From assembly GCA_021372675.1 (NCBI GenBank), contig JAJFTZ010000035.1:1-45196 (forward strand): DNA of 45,196 bases, in the 5' to 3' direction. Under the pieces are notes generated by a model. It worked only from the letters and a program-made list of their open reading frames with translations. It was not told the DNA's origin and did not search any database. The stretch comes from Eubacteriales bacterium (GTDB lineage: Bacteria; Bacillota; Clostridia; Christensenellales; CAG-138). This document shows, piece by piece, positions 44,235 to 45,196 of this stretch. Position numbers and translations under genes: made by a program. Each line of letters begins with the position of its first letter. The first letter of the stretch is position 1.

Positions 44235-45196
44235 ACGAGTTCCCTTCCTTCTATAAATACCTTGTTGAGGTTGAACGCCTCGTCTGTAAGCAGGATATCC
44301 GCAAGCTTGCCCCGCTCTATGCTGCCGATTTCACGCGCGAGGCCGATGGCGCGCGCGGGCGTGAGCGTGGCAGCCGTAAGCGCCTGTTCCTTCGGTATGC
44401 CGAACGCCACGCAGTTTTGCAGCGCCGTTAAAACGTTGGTGGAAGAGCCCGCGATGGTGCCGTCGGGGAGCGTGGCCTTGCCCGCTTTCACCACGACCGG
44501 CTGCCCGCCAAGCTCATATTCGCCGTCGGGTAAACCGGCGCTGCGCATGGAATCGCTCACGAGGCATACCCGCTGAGCGCCGAAAAGCGCGAACGATGCG
44601 CGTATCATCGCGGGATGGAGGTGGATGCCGTCGCAGATAAGCTCCACATACGCGCCCGCGTCGAACGCCGCGCCCACCACGCCGGGGCTGCGGTGCAAAA
44701 AGGGCTCCATGGCGTTAAAAAGATGCGTCACATGGCTCGCGCCGCTAAAAAACGCTTGAAGGGCGGTATCGTAATCCGCCGCGGTGTGCGCGAGGGAAAC
44801 CGCGCATACCTCGGACGCCTTTTTGATAAACGCCGTGGCGCCTTCGGTCTCGGGCGCGACGTCCACGAGCCGTATGCGCCCGTTCGCGGCCGCGTTCAAA
44901 CGCTCGAACATAGCGAAATCCGGCGGAAATATGTTTTTGGCGTCCTGCGCGCCTTTTCTTTTCGGGCTGATGAACGGGCCTTCCATGTTGATGCCCACGC
45001 ATTTTGCCATATCGCCGCCGCCTAAGAAGGAACCGGCCGTGCGCATCACGTCGAGGAGCGTTTCCTCGTCGTAGGTCATGGAGGTGGCGCAAAACGAGGT
45101 GACGCCGCGGCTCGCGTAAAATTTCGCCATGTTCTTAAGGCCGTTTTCCACGGCGTCGCAGGTATCCGCGCCCATCGCGCCGTGCGTATGCACGTC
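44231..45196 (-). CDS. nagA: N-acetylglucosamine-6-phosphate deacetylase, N-terminus beyond window
   Basis: Removes acetate from GlcNAc-6-phosphate, giving the NagB substrate. 321 residues are visible in frame to the window edge, which reads DVHTHGAMG, the metal-binding HxH of the amidohydrolase barrel, so about 55-60 residues are missing. Further hallmarks are NMEGPFISPKRKGAQ (metal Glu), VSLAHTAADYDTA, HVTHLFNAMEPFLHRSPG, CDGIHLHP and the catalytic Asp in CLVSDSMRSAG. It is upstream of nagB, so the operon promoter lies outside the window. Confidence 0.95.
   Translation of the reverse strand, partial: DVHTHGAMGADTCDAVENGLKNMAKFYASRGVTSFCATSMTYDEETLLDVMRTAGSFLGGGDMAKCVGINMEGPFISPKRKGAQDAKNIFPPDFAMFERLNAAANGRIRLVDVAPETEGATAFIKKASEVCAVSLAHTAADYDTALQAFFSGASHVTHLFNAMEPFLHRSPGVVGAAFDAGAYVELICDGIHLHPAMIRASFALFGAQRVCLVSDSMRSAGLPDGEYELGGQPVVVKAGKATLPDGTIAGSSTNVLTALQNCVAFGIPKEQALTAATLTPARAIGLAREIGSIERGKLADILLTDEAFNLNKVFIEGRELV

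Overview
The window is a GC-rich, densely coded chromosomal segment of a clostridial-type Bacillota. Supporting signs are a large SRP RNA with Alu domain, a CD1871A-type CXXC small protein, an LCP-family protein, lipobox lipoproteins, strong AGGAGG ribosome sites and TTGACA/TATAAT promoters. No respiratory chain, phage, IS element, CRISPR array or tRNA was seen. It looks like ordinary core and accessory chromosome of an anaerobic, peptide-scavenging (probably gut) bacterium.

Layout. 1-2372 (minus): a cut-off P-loop kinase, then guaA and xpt (purine salvage) with their own promoter. 2425-7084 (plus): an ArsR-type regulator and MFS exporter under a promoter buried in a large palindrome, then clpB and a strong terminator. 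7097-8732 (minus): remnant of a VOC/glyoxalase gene, a hairpin repeat, and a GPH-family symporter. 8764-14787 (minus): oligopeptide ABC operon oppB-C-D-F-A. 14834-20069 (plus): BMP lipoprotein, its nucleoside-type ABC transporter and a Nudix hydrolase. 20821-31320 (plus): a nine-gene operon of a second peptide ABC importer followed by an NlpC/P60 peptidase, a cytoplasmic transglutaminase-like protein, a diaminopimelate-decarboxylase-like enzyme and a D-cysteine-desulfhydrase-family enzyme. 31333-33900 (minus): GNAT, SRP RNA, TetR regulator and a QueG-like iron-sulfur protein. 33894-35232 (plus): CopZ-like chaperone and galM. 35374-42636 (minus): LCP protein, membrane pyrophosphatase, CBS/CorC protein, and a three-gene redox cassette (TlpA-like, CD1871A, polyferredoxin). 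42741-43472 (plus): a second NlpC/P60 protein. 43524-45196 (minus): nagB and the cut-off nagA.

Functional theme. Two peptide importers, two NlpC/P60 proteins, a DAP-decarboxylase-like enzyme and NagA/NagB point to import and breakdown of cell-wall peptides and amino sugars (inference). Nucleoside uptake with xpt/guaA/Nudix gives a purine-salvage side theme.

Most striking observation. The oppA-type binding protein at 8824-10596 is circularly permuted. The block that normally forms the C-terminal end of this family sits directly behind the signal peptide, and the protein stops where that block should begin. The second binding protein in the window (20821-22737) keeps the normal order and serves as an internal control. 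Next in interest are the nine-gene peptide operon, the TlpA-CD1871A-polyferredoxin cassette, a 32-bp operator-like palindrome, a paired set of hairpin repeats behind stop codons, and an SRP RNA with a UGAC tip loop.
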